Assembly (NCBI GenBank): GCA_016748015.1
Contig: JAAOMT010000572.1
Span: 1-64,000, forward strand
Reading direction: 5' to 3'
Origin: Geosiphon pyriformis
Lineage: Eukaryota > Glomeromycota > Glomeromycetes > Archaeosporales > Geosiphonaceae
Length of the DNA stretch: 64,000 nt
Positions 22,371-33,398 of the stretch are shown piece by piece; position 1 is the first letter of the stretch; the number at the start of each line of letters is the position of its first letter. A model generated the notes under the pieces. That model saw nothing but the letters and a program-made list of their open reading frames with translations. It had not been told where the DNA came from and did not search any database. A program made the position numbers and the translations under genes.

Positions 22371-24090
22371 TTATTTCAACACTTTCGGAAAAACTTAGGA
22401 ATACTTGCAGAAACTGTTATCACAGAAAACCAATTTTGCAACTATCAGTATGCAAAAATTGACTGCTTTCTAGGCCAAATAACTAACATTAAGAAACTTA
22501 AAAAACAAATTCATCAAAAATTATTAGCTTACTCAATGAATATTACTATTCGAGCCATAGCTGAAACTCTTTGTATATTCAATAAAAACATTGAGTACTA
22601 TGTAAAAAAACACCACTCTCAAGTAAAACAATCAGCAAGGCCTGATCTTGAAGAATACAAGTTCAAACCCAATAGCACAGCAGCTGCACAAAAACAAGCT
22701 CACTCAACAATTAACAAGAAACCAAGATTTTTTTCCCAACAACTTTATTATATTATTAGATACTGAAAAGTAGAATTGTATTTAACCCAACTATAAAAAT
22801 CCAGACAGAAACACCATAAACTTCCAAAAATCAACACCCGTGGGGTTACAACAGTTGGACCAAATTCCTAGGAGAATATGGATTATTATTCAGAAACCTC
22901 ACTCTAATAATCAATAAAACAGACAGAAATATGTTAATGTAGGAACTACTACCAACCCAACTCTTGACCAAATCATCAACTACTCTCTCTGAAAAAACAG
23001 CTATCTTCCAGCCTATTGGAAAAATTAACAAAGAGAAACAACCAGAATTAGCACCAGGAGAAACCCCTAGCATGTAAACTCCAAACCCTTCAATATCAAT
23101 TAGTAAGACTCTACTTATTCACCAGATCATGGTCTACTGAGATATCACCAAATTAGAAAAATTCTCAGAAGAAGAAGACAATGCATACTTGTGAATTGTG
23201 AAAACCAAGAAAGCAATTACTGCCAACAACTGGGATGATAATAAAGTTATTTAAGTGCTGCCATTTTTTTTAACTGGAATTGCAGACTTGTGATATCAAA
23301 GTTTGATAAAAAAACCCACTGACTTTACTGCCTTTAAACTTGCCTTTCTATGATACTTTTATGACTTCAATACTCTTATCAGATTACAAAATCAATTCAG
23401 CATAATAAAACAAAAAGATCACAAAGTAGTGACTACTTATTTTGAATAATTCAACCAAGTTCTTCATCAAATACTGGTAATTGAAAGGAACTACTATACC
23501 ACAGTACAAGTTTTTAATCAATTCATTAAATGACTAAGGAGCAGTCTCTTGAGATCTATAAGACCCCAACATTCAACAAATTTACCAGATGTTATCACTC
23601 TTGATTGCAATTTTGAGTTAGCCAAGCAAAAAGCTATTAATTTAGCCATCAATAAAATCTCTAATATCAATGCAAAAATAACCCAATTAAATAAAAAATT
23701 AACTCAGAAAATTGAGAGATTCTTAATTAGTATGACAAGAACTTATTAGCCACTCCAATGAAGAAACAATAACAACAGTAGGTACTCTCAATAACAAGAA
23801 TATCAACAACAACAACAATCTTGGAAATCTGATCTCCACAATTGCTATTATTGCCAAAAATCTGAACATATTGTCTTGGATTGCTGACAAAAATTAGCAA
23901 ACCAGAATTGAGGAACTTAATACCAACACCCAAGGTATTCTCATGTAATAAAACTCTAATACCCCATGTTTCAGTATTTACTGCTCCAATATGTATAACA
24001 AATTATATATACTTAACAACTGTCTTAAAACTACTATCAGCCATTACAGCCAATAACTCAAGTAATACTACAGTATCAAAACTTTATTTA
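22371..24090 (+). pseudogene. G3 gag, broken
   Basis: N-terminal part at 22380-22766 (NLGILAETVITEN, RAIAETLCIFNKN), then stops. The capsid core at about 23140-23530 has KLEKFSEEEDNAYL and VTTYFE near 23430. The zinc knuckle CYYCQKSEHIVLDC is a full CX2CX4HX4C at about 23842-23883, intact here. The C-terminal part is shifted. Same protein family as G2 gag and distinct from G1 gag. Confidence 0.78.
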
Positions 24091-24399
24091 TAATTTACCT
24101 AGACCTTGTATGATTAACTACAACCAAGAATAGAGAAATCCCAACAAAAATCAGATACAGACTAACAGCAAATCATTGTAACTCCTTAATTGAAGTAATG
24201 TCTCATTTCAACCAGCACCAAACAAATACTCAAATCAAGTCTTATATCTTAGTCTTACTGAAAACCAGAATTTTTTTAGTTCTATATCATTAAAAGGGAA
24301 GAATATAAGAGAAATGTCCAATATTTCGAATTGAAATCAAACCAACAATACTATTCTACCTGCCACTATCACTGAAAATACTACCTTTGCTGCTATCTT

Positions 24400-24860
24400 T
24401 TCCTTTGACATTGACAATCTGAACACCAATAGCCTTTTTAGTAGAGCCACTAGTAATCAGGATAAACCAATAACTGCTTTGTATATCAACACTAAAGTTG
24501 AAAACATAAACATCAAATTGATTCTTGATAGCAAATCAGTAGGTAATATAATCACAAAACAACTTATGGATCAACTAGATCAATAAGTAGACTATACAGC
24601 TACTGTCTGAATTATAACTACAGACAGAAATACTAAAACCCTGATAGAAAAAATTGACAACTTCTTCTTCAAAATCAATAAAATTTAAATCTCCACCAAA
24701 GTGCTCTTTATAGAGGCCATTTAATATTAAGGCCTTGTAAAAAACAATTGGTTAGCCAAAGCTAATGCTACTATTAACTAAAATACACAGAAACTACAGA
24801 TCACTTTTAATGGACAGCATGTACAAGTTCTAGTTACATGTAGACACTTCAAAGCTCAAA
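24400..24860 (+). pseudogene. G3 aspartic protease, degraded
   Basis: Active-site block LILDSKSVGNIIT (about 24511-24558): the catalytic Asp is kept but the Gly of Asp-Ser-Gly is Lys. Further blocks (IITTDRNTKTLIEKID, NNWLAKANA near 24750-24770) match G2 protease. Several stops interrupt it. Confidence 0.72.
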
Positions 24861-25082
24861 GTCCAGAAAAACCACTGATTGAATTTGAAGACTCAATACC
24901 ATTACCAACAATAAAGGCCTATTAAGTTTTTTGGGCTGACAATTATCAAGCAAAGTTATTTCTACTACCAATTTAAGAAAAAAAGGGCAAAAGAAAAGCA
25001 GAAAAAGAACTATAATTAGCACCTGCAGGCTATCCTGTCCCAAGTCAAGGAAGTTAATAGTATTGAACTTTAAAATTAATTT

Positions 25083-25330
25083 GTGTTGACTGTGAGAAAA
25101 AGTTATCTTCTATGAGCACATGTATTGGAGACAATGAGGAATGGCCAACCATCACCAAACATTATTGCAGACCTTGTGTGTTGGAAAAATTTGGCAGACC
25201 AAAATGACAAGGTAAATGGGACAATATATCATGTTTTGTCTGTGATAAAATTCTGCCAGATAAAAAACTATGGAGCAATGTTCCCAGCAAAAGAGAAACA
25301 TGTGACAAAGCATGTTAATACATTATCTTA
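25083..25330 (+). pseudogene. G3 Cys-rich zinc-binding-like domain
   Basis: The best copy of the unusual region between protease and dUTPase. In one frame, with a single TGA near 25205, it reads CVDCEKKL, then a lone Cys, then YCRPCVLEKFG, then SCFVCDKILPD, then TCDKAC. That is four Cys pairs with X2 or X3 spacing in about 75 residues, a pattern typical of zinc ribbons or treble clefs. I do not recognise the family. G2 has a decayed counterpart at 15250-15500. Possible roles, all inference: nucleic-acid binding or particle assembly. Confidence 0.6.
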
Positions 25331-25539
25331 ATCAATGATTGAGTATAAAAAAAAACTCCAATTAAGGATGTTTAGAGATAAGCACTCAGTAAATTAGATG
25401 GTTACCCACACAATAAACACAAAATATGAAAAATAACAAATGCCAAAGCTGAAAATGTTACACTCAGTAAAATACAAGAGATCAAAAAAAATCCATTTAC
25501 ATTAGAATATGATAGACCTGACTACATCACAGAAAATTT

Positions 25540-26690
25540 CTTCATGGATAATTCAGACACATTTCAAGATTGATACCAAGAATTGGTTTTGACTTGAAAA
25601 GAGCAAGAACAGTAGTTAGCTAATCTAAACACAAAACTATGCAATCATTGTTTAATCTCTTATCACTTTCAGTACTGTGACGAATATAATCTTATGTTCA
25701 ACTTGCTTCCAAAAAAACTATATCTAATTACCAAACTACCTGAGCCCAAGATAAAAGAGGAATTAATTACTGAGAACATGTTGTTTTAAGATCCAACTGA
25801 AGATACTAAAACAGAACAATATCTCATTTATCCAGATCTTTCCAAAAAATTAGAATTAAAATAGTATAGTAACAACAAAAAAAGAATTTGTCCTAAAAGA
25901 GCACATAACACTGATGCTAGTTTTGATTTACAATACTCTAAACAATTATCCATAATTATAGTCTCACATTTCCTTGTAACAATAGATCTTAAAATAGCAT
26001 TAAAAATTCTTGTTAATACAATAGTACAAGTTGTCTCTCAATCTAATCTAGCCAAAAAAGAAATTGACATAAAAAAAAGAATTATTGATGCTGGTTATAC
26101 GAGAAACATTATTATAATGCTACAAAACAATTTGGACAAACCCTACAAAATAGAATCACAAGAAAAGATTGCCCAAGCTATCTTTTTACTTTTAGTCAAA
26201 ATACCACAATTAATCCTGGTAACAACCCAAGAAGAATTAGATCTCACTGTTTAAAGAATCAATAAATTTGGATTAAGTGGAAGAGAAAACATACCAATCA
26301 ACTTTATGGAGGAAAACAGTGACCAGATAGAACTTATTTACACTAATTCAGTTATCTCCATCCCTTTATACCAATAATACATCCTCAAGTTAAATCAAAA
26401 GATCCAAAATTAAGTCCTGTTATTTGAAGCCAATTTTGAAATCTGTTCCTTAGCTGATGTTGCTAACTTATATCTACTGGCCAAAGCTTATAAACACTTC
26501 AAAATCTCCATCTACAACCACACAGAAGATGTTATTAAAATCTCTAAAAAGACTTTTGTTGATTTCATCTTACTGAACATTTAACATCCCAAAAAACTCC
26601 AGTCTATTCCAGATTTTGCACAGCTATTTTTATTTTGCAATATTACCTCACAAGTATGAAACTTGCCAAAAGAAAGTTACCTGTTCATGT
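25540..26690 (+). pseudogene. G3 dUTPase domain and linker
   Basis: A Cys motif (LCNHCLIS..FQYCDEY, about 25637-25690) precedes the dUTPase. dUTPase motifs: I ASFDLQYS near 25917-25940; II SQSNLAKKEID near 26037-26070 (Arg of the consensus replaced); III RIIDAGYTRNI near 26077-26110 with the catalytic Asp; IV KIAQAIFLLLV near 26164; V NKFGLSGR near 26265-26285 (Ser-Thr-Gly reduced to Leu-Ser-Gly). A TAA lies just before motif V. A conserved linker follows to about 26690. Likely dead, but it shows that the domain is a family trait and not peculiar to G2. Confidence 0.82.
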
Positions 26691-26727
26691 CAAAAAAAAT
26701 CAACAAACTACACTTAGAAAACTTGAA

Positions 26728-29285
26728 TACTTTCCAAATATCTGTGAGCTTTGCTCTTCTTAGTAATAGAAATCAGCTGACCACTTATACTTAAAGAAGC
26801 AAACCTAACACCCTGATTAATTGGTATAGCCACTGTTTTTTCATTGTTTATAGAGATGTTGTTGATAGAAAAGAAATCACTAACAATATTCAAAGCATAC
26901 TGCATGGAAGATTGGCAATCTTCAACCCAAATCGTATTATCCACAAAAGCACCAGCAGCAAAAAATGAAGACATCCCACTACTATTCTTAATCCTGCCAG
27001 TTTTTGCCACAAACTTTATATCAATACAATATCCACACAAATGTTCATGTCTTTTAATCTTACACAAGAGTGGGTCATAGAAGATATGCCAAAGAAAAGA
27101 CAAAAAGACCTTATCCTAATCAAGGCCATCATGTACCCTGTAACTATTTGAGAGACCAAAATCAGTCATCACCCTATTAACCCTGTCCTCATGAATCCCA
27201 CCAAAAAATTCAACAAATCTGTCACACATTTTGATACGATGCAGGCTAGCTCTCAAATAGTGCCAACCAATAAAATCATATGCCTTGCACATATCCTGCA
27301 ACACCAACCAAAGTTCTTTATTTTTTTCGAGAGCATTCTTCACCACCAATCCAACAGCAAACACAGGAAATTGAGTAGAAGTACCCTTCAGCACTGAGAA
27401 ATTGTCACCACAGAGAATGTTAAACTTGCTGCACACAAACAAAATCCTGTCCAAAAGAATCTTGGAAAGAATCTTTCTGGCCGTTTCAATCAAAACAATA
27501 GGGCAAGTATTTGTTAGAACCCCATCCCAATCATAAGATTTCAGAATCATTGAAACCCAGGCTCTCTTCCACAAAGCAAGCACAGAACCAACAGACAGAC
27601 ACACATTTAACAACACCAAGAAGCATTCCATCACCTTCTCACCACTATGCTTCCAAAATTCATTAATGATGTCAAACAACCCAGCAGCTTTACCATTAGG
27701 CAGACCACCAATGACCAGGAGCAATTCACTTAAACTAATAGCATCCATAACACCAGAAAAAGCGTCATCCTTGACATAAACCAAAGGGGCATATTGATGG
27801 GCCCAAAGATCAGGCAGCACTAAAGACACCATCTGCTTTCTCATCCAACTCTCTATAATCCTGTCAATTTTCAACTTCACCTCCTTAGGCTTCAAAACAA
27901 GCTTATTATCAACCACTAAATGATCCAACACTACCTTCCAAAATGGCCGACCTAAAACACTCCTGATCATGCTGTCCTTGTCAGAGCAAAACTTTTCCAT
28001 GCACTTCTCAATAGTCTCTCTGATAGCAGTTTCCTGTACCAATTTTGATTTATACATCTTGGATTTCCTGTACTCTCTTCTAACAACCAATAAGAACTTA
28101 AGAATATCAGCCCTTCCCCAACCAGAATCAACCATGTTCACCAATACAAGAGCCTTATCAGCATCCAATATAGACCATTTCTTCATCAGATGGTCAAAAT
28201 CAGAGGTATTAGCCAAGCCAAATTTTTTGACAATTTTGACAATCAGCAACTCCAAACCCAGAAATTTAGAAGATTGTTTATTTTTTGAACAATGAAATTC
28301 ACTAAACCAGTGCCAGGAAAATGTTACATCTGCAGAATTTACCAAAACCTTTTCCAACAGAGACCACATAACATCCAAATTATGATTAGCAGCAGCATGA
28401 AAACTATTCATAACATCTAAAACTGCAGCAAAAGAGCAGTCTCTGAAATGAGATCATTTAGCTTCATCCACATCCTTGATATTAAACTTCCAATGATCTT
28501 TGTTAGCATGCTTGTACAAACTATTCAAATAAACATCCAAAAGCCCACCCAATCCAACTGAAACCATAACAGTACTGTGATTAGTGTCAAAGAAGCCCAA
28601 GACAGAGCTCACCCCATGGCTAGCAACAGCAAAAGCTAAATTCTCATTAACAAAAATGAAATCAATAGTTTTCTCAATTCCTCTAAAATTACTCCATGTA
28701 GGAGCCCCAACTAAAGAATAACCAGCAAATGAATTGACCAAATCCAAACTTAAGCAGAACTTGAAGCCTGCACTCCTCCCAGATCCATTTTCATTGAAGT
28801 CCTCATCCAGAATAACAAAAGTGCTAGAGTTAGCAGCCTTAACAATAAGAGAGTTAACCTCAGAAGCCTGACCAAAACAGACACTGGGAGAGGCACCAGC
28901 ATACAAACCAACAACAGAAACTGAAAACTTGTTTTTGAACAAAAGCTGCACCACAACAATCTAGCCAGGCATCTCTTTAACTTTAGAAACATAGTGAGCC
29001 AAAGAATTGTTCATGATAATGGCAACACCAGTGCCAAAAAAACCAACCTCCAAACCAGAAGTGAAGATACAACCACCATCATATTCATCTTTGATCCATG
29101 GACCAATAGAAGACCTCAACTTAGTCTCAGTAATAAAAGACACTATATTCCCAGAACTCATATGTCAGCAAACAATGCCTGCTTGTTTCACAGAAATATT
29201 GATATTCCGAATGTTGCACATAGCAAATTTCCAAACCAACTCAATTATTGAGAGGGAGAAAGTACAACTGAACCCAAACCAGAAC
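26728..29285 (-). pseudogene. LINE A ORF2: endonuclease and RT, 3' truncated
   Basis: One frame with few stops. APE-type endonuclease at the start (SFITETKLRS near 29140, LDEDFNENGSG near 28800 where GGDFN is expected, TIDFIFV near 28665, DTNHSTVMV near 28590). RT: SMILKSYDWDGVLTN near 27550, LQDMCKAYDFIGW near 27300 (motif A Asp present), HDGLD near 27130 (motif B), FVDNTIWV at about 26950-26927 (FVDD changed to FVDN). Stops at 28961 (TAG, former Trp), 28454 and 27116. A useful comparison copy because it keeps Trp codons that are stops in LINE B. Confidence 0.85.
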
Positions 29286-31199
29286 ACAAAAGATCCAATT
29301 TTGCCAACACAGAACCAACTGACACTTTCAAAGCTGACAACTTAGATTCCAAACCACTGACCTTGGAGGTCAGAATCTTTGAACTATTTAGGCCAAGCTC
29401 AGCAATAGTATCATCAGAAACCAGATTAGAAGAGTCAAAAGAGGGCAACAGAGTATCCACAGCCATATTCAAACCAGAAATTGGAACATCAAATACAGAA
29501 ACCTCCAATGGAAAGACATGAGAGGGGGCTGCCAATAGTACCAACTCAACACCACTCAATCTTTTCAGAATGTCAGAGACTTGATTAGCCAAAAGCTTCA
29601 AGGAGCATTCCAATACTGCCAAACAGTCATTTAGACCAGAAACATTATGAGAAAAAGAATCAACTGAGAGGACCTTTGCACCAGAGGATGCATCAGCACC
29701 ATGAAGACCTAAAGACACCACACGAGAGGAAAAGCCACCAGCAATTTGCCACCAAAAAAAACCAGATGAGCAACAGGAGCCAATTTCTTCTTATAAATTC
29801 CAGCCAGATGAACATGATCCTGATCAGTTACCACTCACCTCTTATGACTGCCAGAATTCTCACCCACTGAACAATCACCACCAACATGACCAAAATGCTT
29901 GCAAATTACACAACAAGCCAAGGAAAGACTAGCCCAGCACAAATTCACACTTCTAAAAACTGGAACTGAACTAGTCACAGCCAACTTGGCTGCCTTATTT
30001 TCAAAACAAACAATTGCACACCTATTACAAACATATGAATTTGGATTGTGACTAATGAAACACATCTTTCCATTATAAAACATTAGCAAATCAGAAAAGT
30101 TATGAGCTGTGGTTCCCATAGGCAGTGTATAAAGCAAGACTCAATGCTGATCTCTTGATATCCACGTTTGTTTATTTTTAACAGCCAATGCCACACAAAC
30201 TGAATCCTTACCCATAGGAACAGACCACATAGACACAACCGAACTAGCTATTTCTGATAAATCAAACTCCATTAAAGCTTTTTGCCACAAACCAATAAGC
30301 TGCATTTTGATTGAAATAATCTTTTCAAATTTGGAAAAAACTGATTCCACAGCTGATTTCAGAAGATCAACCAGAATCTTCTTGATGATTATCTTCCGAT
30401 TCGAATGAATATTTGCTTTTCTCAGATTATTATTAACTAAAATCTTCTCACTAACAGCCAATTCTCTAACCTTATTCAAACTGATTTCAGAAGTAAAAAA
30501 AGATCTGATGATTCCAGGAAACTTTGAGAGAGTAGAGGCTCCCTCAAAACCATCCACTCGAAAAAAAAAATTTTTAATTGAAATCAGCTTATCACTATTA
30601 GTCTTTCCAGGCATATTTAATAACTCTACATCCAAGATAAACGATTTAACTAGTTCAAAGACATGACATTCCAAAACACATGAAATCACAGGCAGCAGCT
30701 GATTGGATCCAGCAAATTTAGCTCTAGGAAGCACCAATTCAGTATTGTTGTCACTTATGCTTGCGAAGGAAATCACTTTTGGCAGCTGTTCCAAAATGAA
30801 GGTTCTTGTTTGCGTTTTCCTAGGAATCACATTGTCTTCTATTTCATCAGTCTCAGAAGTGTTGAGATCCATATAACTTGTCTCCTTAGCAACCGTGCTT
30901 TTCAAATTCTCGGCATCCGACACTTTACTAGCACCCACTTCTTTATTATCCATCTCATTTCTCCAAAATCTCTGCAGTCCAACACCATTACCATGTAGCA
31001 TATCCACCAAGAGCAGGCCATCCGACGAGTTCACAATGCCACCAGAGACACTAGGCAACTTCATTTTTTTATATAAAGGACCATACAAGTATACACTCTC
31101 AATGCACACTTTAATTTTTTTGCTGCCAGACTGGAACCCCAACTCAGCCAAATTTGAACTCAAAACACCAGCAGAAGAGCCTACTGGATCTATAGACAC
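29245..31199 (-). pseudogene. LINE A ORF1 (RNA-binding protein), two lesions
   Basis: Starts at ATG 31199 (MSIDPVGSSAG) and is open for 352 residues to a TGA at 30141, which fits a deaminated CGA. It continues in frame to 29835, then shifts frame to the segment 29721-29245. RRM-like block near 30390-30240 (VDLLKSAVESVFSKFEKI, GLWQKALMEF). Zinc knuckle CVICKHFGHVGGDC, a full CX2CX4HX4C, near 29910-29869. The C-terminal segment has heptad-like repeats (LECSLKLLANQVSDILKRL), suggesting a coiled coil. Known role of the family: binding the LINE RNA. Confidence 0.82.
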
Positions 31200-32801
31200 A
31201 AATAGAAGTACATTTGAAGAAATAACGAAAGAGACAAAGGGAAAAAAGAATAAGGAAGACTATCTCTTTAACAACTCCAAGCTCTCATTGTGGTCAGAGG
31301 ATCAACAAAAAAAAGAGTTTTTTTTTAGCAACTTTTATTTCCAGCCTAATTAGTCCATAAATTGTTGTATAATAATATTGTTTATTGAATTACTATTAAG
31401 GATTAGTTTAATAAGATAGTCTAATTAAATTAAATTATTATTTATAATATTTAAAAACAATAAATACATAGTTATTAATATAAATTATCTTATTAAATAG
31501 CCAAAAATTAAAACAATTTAAAAAATTAATGTTAAATTAATAATTAAATTTGTTTATTACAACTTAATATATTAATATAAATATTTAAAAAAATTGTTAT
31601 TAAACTAAAAAACTTACTTTATAAACAGAATATTAGTTATATTAAATTAAAAATTTGAAGTAAAAAAACAATTATTATTATTATTTTTATAAATAAATAG
31701 CTTAATTAAAAGATTTAATAAAATATTATATAAAATATTAATTAAAATTAGCCAAAAAAATCAAAATAAATATATTATTAGTATTATTTCTTTATTAAAA
31801 AATAAAACAAAATACAATATAAATAATACTATTTGAATTAATATATAATAAAATAGTTATATTACTAATTAAAATAAAAGCAACAACATATTTAATTAAA
31901 TTAATAATAAAAGTTATATTTTAAAAAATATTATTAAGATAATTATATAATTTAATAAAAACAAAAAAAATAGCTATTAATATTAAAAAAAACAAAATAT
32001 TATTTATTATATTAATACTAAAAAACAATAAAATAAAAAATTTAATTTAAAATAAAATAGTTTATTCTATATTAAAAAAATACTTGAAAATAAAACATAT
32101 AAATTATAATTAAAAACAAAGTTTTAATTAAAATAATACATAATAATTAATTAAAATAGTATTATATTAAATTATTATTATTATTCAGTATATTACAATT
32201 AAAAACACAAAAAATATTAGTTAAATTAAATAAAATTTCATAAGATTTAAAACTAATTATTATAATTAAAATTAGTATATTACAAAATTAAAAAGAGTAT
32301 ATAAATATTATTAAAATATAATAAAACAATTAATAAAATAAAAATTGCTTAATAATTATTTTAATTATTAAAAAATAAAAAGTTAAACATAAAAATAGTA
32401 ATTAAAAACCAAAAAATATATTATAAGAACACTAAAAAAAATCTAAAATAAATTTGACCAAATAATTATATAAAAAAATTGTTAAAAAAGTAAAAAAAAC
32501 TTTTAAAAACTTATTAACAATATTTTAACTTAAAAAATTGACAAAAAACAATTATAAAAGTAAAAAAAAAAATTTAATAATTTATTATTATTATTCAATA
32601 ATTAAATATTTAAATTTTATATATTAATTAATTTAAAAAAGTATTTAATAAAACAAATAAAACATTTTATTATGTTTAATAGTAAACCAAATTGAAAAGC
32701 TAATCAATTTGTAGTTTAAAAAACCGAAAATAAAAAAATAAATAATTAAACTTATTTAAAAAAAATCTATTAAAACTTAATATTAAAAAAAAACAATATT
32801 A

Positions 32802-33259
32802 TTTATAGAATAATACAAAAAATAAATAATAAAAAAATATAACATAAATTAATTAAAAATTATTAAAACATATAATACCAAAAAAAAATTTAATAATTGC
32901 CAAAATTTTAAAAATAGCAGCAAAAATACCAAGAATTTTAACAATAATTTAAGAAAAAAATAAAAATTATTAAAGATTTTAGAAATTTTAGAAATTTTAT
33001 ATTACAAAAATTTATGTATATAAAATAGTAGTATTAAAAACAAAAATCAAGTTTATTAAATTTTTATTAAGTAATTTCAACAGTTAAAAATTTAATACTT
33101 AAAATAAACACTTTTTTAATAAATTTATAATCTAAAATATTTATTATTAAAAATTTTATAAATTTTTATTTATTTTATTAAAAGCTATTTATATTTAACA
33201 AAAACAATTAACATTAACTTAACACAACTAACAATATTAAAACAATAGTTTTTAATCAT
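32802..33259 (+). repeat. 5' portion of hypermutated LTR, split by LINE B
   Basis: Matches the start of the family LTR (TGTTATTTATAG, here TATTATTTATAG), with a TATA run near 33013 and the segment AACAATAGTTTTTAATCAT at the break. The same LTR resumes at 40088 on the other side of LINE B. Confidence 0.72.
33249..33259. repeat. target-site duplication of LINE B (left)
   Basis: TTTTTAATCAT, identical to 40077-40087. The two copies bracket LINE B and lie in homologous positions of one interrupted LTR. Confidence 0.85.
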
Positions 33260-33398
33260 TATTTTTATTTATTTAATACATTTAATGAGTGTAGCCCAAT
33301 TACTATCTAGTATATAGAACCAAACTAAGAGGCTCAAACTAAACGTGACTCATGCACTTTCTACATGTGGCTAGCCACTCAGACCAGACAAGGCAACA

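Larger units (their letters stand above)
21275..26727 (+). mobile_element. Ty3/gypsy element G3 with dUTPase, 5' part only
   Basis: 5' LTR (21275-22258), gag, protease, Cys-rich region, dUTPase and the linker, ending in the block before RT (KLHLENLN near 26708-26725), where LINE A sequence begins. RT to 3' LTR are absent. It lies in the 3' LTR of G2 (GTGT at 21271-21274 precedes the insertion). The gene order matches G2. Confidence 0.85.
26728..31340 (-). mobile_element. LINE A, lacking its 3' part
   Basis: Non-LTR retrotransposon on the minus strand with ORF1 (31199-29245), ORF2 (about 29285-26728) and about 140 bp of 5' leader. It ends inside ORF2 soon after the RT catalytic box, where G3 sequence starts, so RNase H, C-terminal domain and tail are lost. 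LINEs normally lose the 5' end on insertion; losing the 3' end points to a later deletion or rearrangement. ORF1 is of the same subfamily as LINE D and fragment F, and differs from LINE B. Confidence 0.85.
31341..33259 (+). pseudogene. AT-hypermutated gypsy fossil (integrase, ORF X, LTR start)
   Basis: At first sight this is featureless AT-rich DNA. It aligns with G2 from the integrase core onward: the block at about 31650-31760 matches G2 19010-19130 (RIKRPLL, then KISQKNQN), the region at 32080-32130 matches NRAYKLR, and 32190-32290 matches the linker to ORF X. ORF X lies at 32280-32790, then an A-rich tract, then an LTR start TATTATTTATAGAA at 32802. Almost every difference from G2 is toward A or T, and almost no CpG is left. 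LINE B interrupts it at 33260. Confidence 0.8.

Noticed and set aside
12401..26345. Frequent in-frame TGA and TAA as a sign of an alternative genetic code
   Set aside because: The phospholipase gene uses TGG for Trp, ends at a normal TAG and has no internal stop codons when spliced. Element stops vary between copies and fit C-to-T or G-to-A decay.
31341..33259. AT-rich block as mitochondrial insert or centromere
   Set aside because: It aligns with gypsy integrase, ORF X and LTR sequence, which explains it fully.
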